Below are positions 7,327-8,379 of a stretch of DNA of 8,379 nucleotides, piece by piece. The position numbers were made by a program, and so were the translations under genes. How positions within the stretch are numbered: position 1 is the first letter of the stretch; each line of letters begins with the position of its first letter. This DNA comes from an uncultured bacterium. GTDB lineage: Bacteria > Bacillota > Clostridia > Lachnospirales > Lachnospiraceae. The notes below the pieces were generated by a model, which saw nothing but the letters and a program-made list of their open reading frames with translations, ran no database searches and was not told where the DNA came from. Location: assembly GCA_945871045.1 (NCBI GenBank), contig CAMBUC010000083.1:1-8379 (forward strand), in the 5' to 3' direction.

Positions 7327-7354
7327 AAAAAACCTGCAGAGCGAACTCCACAGG
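7326..7354 (-). terminator. Intrinsic terminator of the cobalamin riboswitch
   Basis: In minus-strand RNA, CCTGTGGAG (7346-7354) pairs with CTCTGCAGG (7333-7341) across a TTCG tetraloop, 9 bp with two G-U pairs, followed by seven U residues (7326-7332). It lies between the aptamer and cbiM, so it should stop transcription when B12 is bound. The 5' arm CCTGTG can instead pair exactly with CACAGG at 7451-7456, just after the aptamer, a plausible antiterminator contact. Confidence 0.88.
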
Positions 7355-7361
7355 CAATCAG

Positions 7362-7429
7362 AAGAACAAGAGGTAATAGCATCATCCGTCAAAAGATAGA
7401 ATTGATCTGCTATGAGCCAACCTGTTCTT
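7362..7429 (-). other. Long imperfect hairpin in the riboswitch expression platform
   Basis: Between aptamer and terminator, AAGAACA (7423-7429) can pair with TGTTCTT (7362-7368), and ATAGCA (7408-7413) with TGCTAT (7376-7381). GGT/ACC pairs possible between them give an extended stem with bulges. It would hold together the space between the proposed antiterminator arm and the terminator. No U-run follows it, so it is not itself a terminator. Its role is inferred only from position. Confidence 0.5.
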
Positions 7430-7464
7430 ACACGAGGCCATCGTTCGTAACCTGTGTAAATCGT

Positions 7465-7642
7465 ATGCACAAGGCAGGTCTTCTGACTTAGGTATCAACA
7501 CTGTATTTTGTCTTCCCGGTTTCCCAGTGACGTTGTAAAATACAATTCCTCCCATACAGCGGCGTGACCGTGTGAGACTCTCACTCAACTTCCCTATTAT
7601 CCCATATCAGGCTTTATTACCTCTATGGGCACCTTGCTGCAT
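7465..7642 (-). ncRNA. Cobalamin (adenosylcobalamin-type) riboswitch aptamer
   Basis: The minus strand carries the conserved blocks of the cobalamin element in order: GGTGCCC (7627-7633), AGGGAA (7590-7595), GCCGCTGTA (7555-7563), CACTGGGAA followed by GGGAAGAC (within 7510-7529), and the B12 box AAGTCAGAAGACCTGCC (7473-7489). P1 closes the fold: ATGCAGCAAGG (7632-7642) pairs with CCTTGTGCAT (7465-7474), 10 bp with one bulged G. The element lies between the promoter and cbiM, and a terminator follows the aptamer. B12 binding is therefore expected to switch the cobalt operon off by premature termination. Identification rests on the conserved blocks and the covering stem; which B12 form it prefers is not determined. 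Confidence 0.95.
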
Positions 7643-7657
7643 TCAATTCTATCTTTG

Positions 7658-7686
7658 ATTTTAACTTTTCCAAAAACATCTGTCAA
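7658..7686 (-). promoter_or_regulatory. Sigma-A promoter of the cbi operon
   Basis: On the minus strand a consensus -35 TTGACA (7681-7686) and a -10 TAAAAT (7658-7663) are separated by exactly 17 bases. Transcription should start near 7651, only about 8 bases before the first base of the riboswitch P1 stem. The -35 begins 17 bases after the polC stop, and no hairpin terminator is visible in between, so some polC read-through into the riboswitch is possible. Confidence 0.9.
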
Positions 7687-7703
7687 TGATTACTTCACAT
7701 CAA

Positions 7704-8379
7704 CTAAACAAAATCAAACAAACTGATCTGATTCGTGGCAGGAAGATCACCAAACATTCCCATGTCCGCCATATTTTCGATGATCTTTTGGGATACTTTC
7801 GTCCGCTGTCTGAAATCATCCCGCGACAGGAAGGGACCATCCTTCGCGGCCTCTACCACCGTATCGGCAGCCGTATCCCCCATTCCGTCGATGGTATTGA
7901 GGGCTGCCATCAGTTTCCCGTCGATCACCTGAAAATAACGGGCATCCGCCCGGTAAATATCGATGGGAAGAAATTCATAACCACGCGCATACATTTCCTG
8001 TACGATACGCATGTCACGATACATATCCTGCTCAACCGGAGGCAGTTTTTTGTTCTCTTTTGCCGCTTCGGCACTTCTCCGTTCATAATCCTGCATATAG
8101 TAATTCAAGCGTTCCTTACCCATGCACATCACTTCATAGTTAAATGCTTTTGCACGGATTGAAAAGAATGCTGCATAGTAAGCAAGGGGATAAAATACCT
8201 TACAATATGCAATACGCCATGCCATCATAACATAGGCTGCCGCATGGGCTTTCGGGAACATGTACTTGATCTTTTCACAGGACCAGATATACCAGTCCGG
8301 AACATCATGATCGATCATGTCCTGTTTCCATTCGCCCCACTTATCACATTTTCCTTTTGCCACCATACCTTTTCGGACA
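7704..8379 (-). CDS. polC: DNA polymerase III PolC-type, C-terminal part (5' end outside window)
   Basis: PolC is the main replicative polymerase with built-in 3'-5' exonuclease in low-GC Gram-positive bacteria. The last 224 residues of a protein usually near 1,450 residues are present; the frame is open at the right edge and reads VRKG just inside it. The end of the polymerase domain is clear from WYIWSCEKIKYMFPKAHAAAYV. Further on come ALNTIDGMGDTAADTVVEA, a helix-hairpin-helix-like part, and the typical terminal TNQISLFDF. The stop is TAG. An internal ATG at 8364-8366 is not the true start, because conserved sequence continues upstream. The downstream neighbour is the cbi operon, unrelated in function. 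Identification is firm. Confidence 0.96.
   Translation of the reverse strand, partial: VRKGMVAKGKCDKWGEWKQDMIDHDVPDWYIWSCEKIKYMFPKAHAAAYVMMAWRIAYCKVFYPLAYYAAFFSIRAKAFNYEVMCMGKERLNYYMQDYERRSAEAAKENKKLPPVEQDMYRDMRIVQEMYARGYEFLPIDIYRADARYFQVIDGKLMAALNTIDGMGDTAADTVVEAAKDGPFLSRDDFRQRTKVSQKIIENMADMGMFGDLPATNQISLFDFV

Noticed and set aside
7306..7588. Short open frames on both strands over the riboswitch region
   Set aside because: The sequence is explained by conserved cobalamin riboswitch blocks and a terminator; the frames lack ribosome sites and cut across RNA stems.
7686..8162. Plus-strand 158-codon frame opposite polC
   Set aside because: It is antisense to conserved PolC sequence and begins inside the cbi promoter -35 element; no recognisable protein family.

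Overview
Taxonomy and overall picture: the window looks like the chromosome of an anaerobic Gram-positive bacterium of the Clostridia, most likely a Lachnospiraceae-type organism. This rests on the end of a PolC-type replicative polymerase, a fused chorismate mutase/prephenate dehydratase, purine-rich Shine-Dalgarno sites, compact operons, and a cobalamin riboswitch controlling a CbiMNQO cobalt transporter. Every gene I can support is on the minus strand, so transcription runs from high to low coordinates. I see no mobile element, CRISPR array, tRNA or rRNA.

Region 1 (8379 to 7704): the last 224 codons of polC, cut by the window edge. Region 2 (about 7690 to 7286): a 418-base non-coding stretch. 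It holds a near-consensus sigma-A promoter, a complete cobalamin aptamer closed by a 10-bp P1 stem, and an expression platform ending in a TTCG-loop intrinsic terminator about 40 bases before cbiM. Region 3 (7285 to 3783): cbiM, cbiN, cbiQ and a fused cbiO-cbiK gene. The genes are 1 base apart or joined by ATGA overlaps, and a strong terminator closes the unit. It encodes a complete ECF-type cobalt importer (substrate component M, small N, transmembrane Q, ATPase O). The ATPase carries a whole CbiK-type sirohydrochlorin cobaltochelatase at its C-terminus, so cobalt import and cobalt insertion into the corrin precursor are encoded by one polypeptide and repressed together by B12.

Region 4 (about 3700 to 1): an extended -10 promoter precedes pheA (bifunctional P-protein of phenylalanine synthesis). 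It is followed by a Ppx/GppA-like protein with an HD domain and then by the 5' part of ppk1 (polyphosphate kinase), which runs off the left edge. No terminator or clear promoter separates the three, so they are probably co-transcribed. The Ppx-like protein has lost several residues that normally bind metal or phosphate in the Ppx/GppA active site while keeping its HD residues. Together with the CbiO-CbiK fusion, this is the most unusual content of the window.
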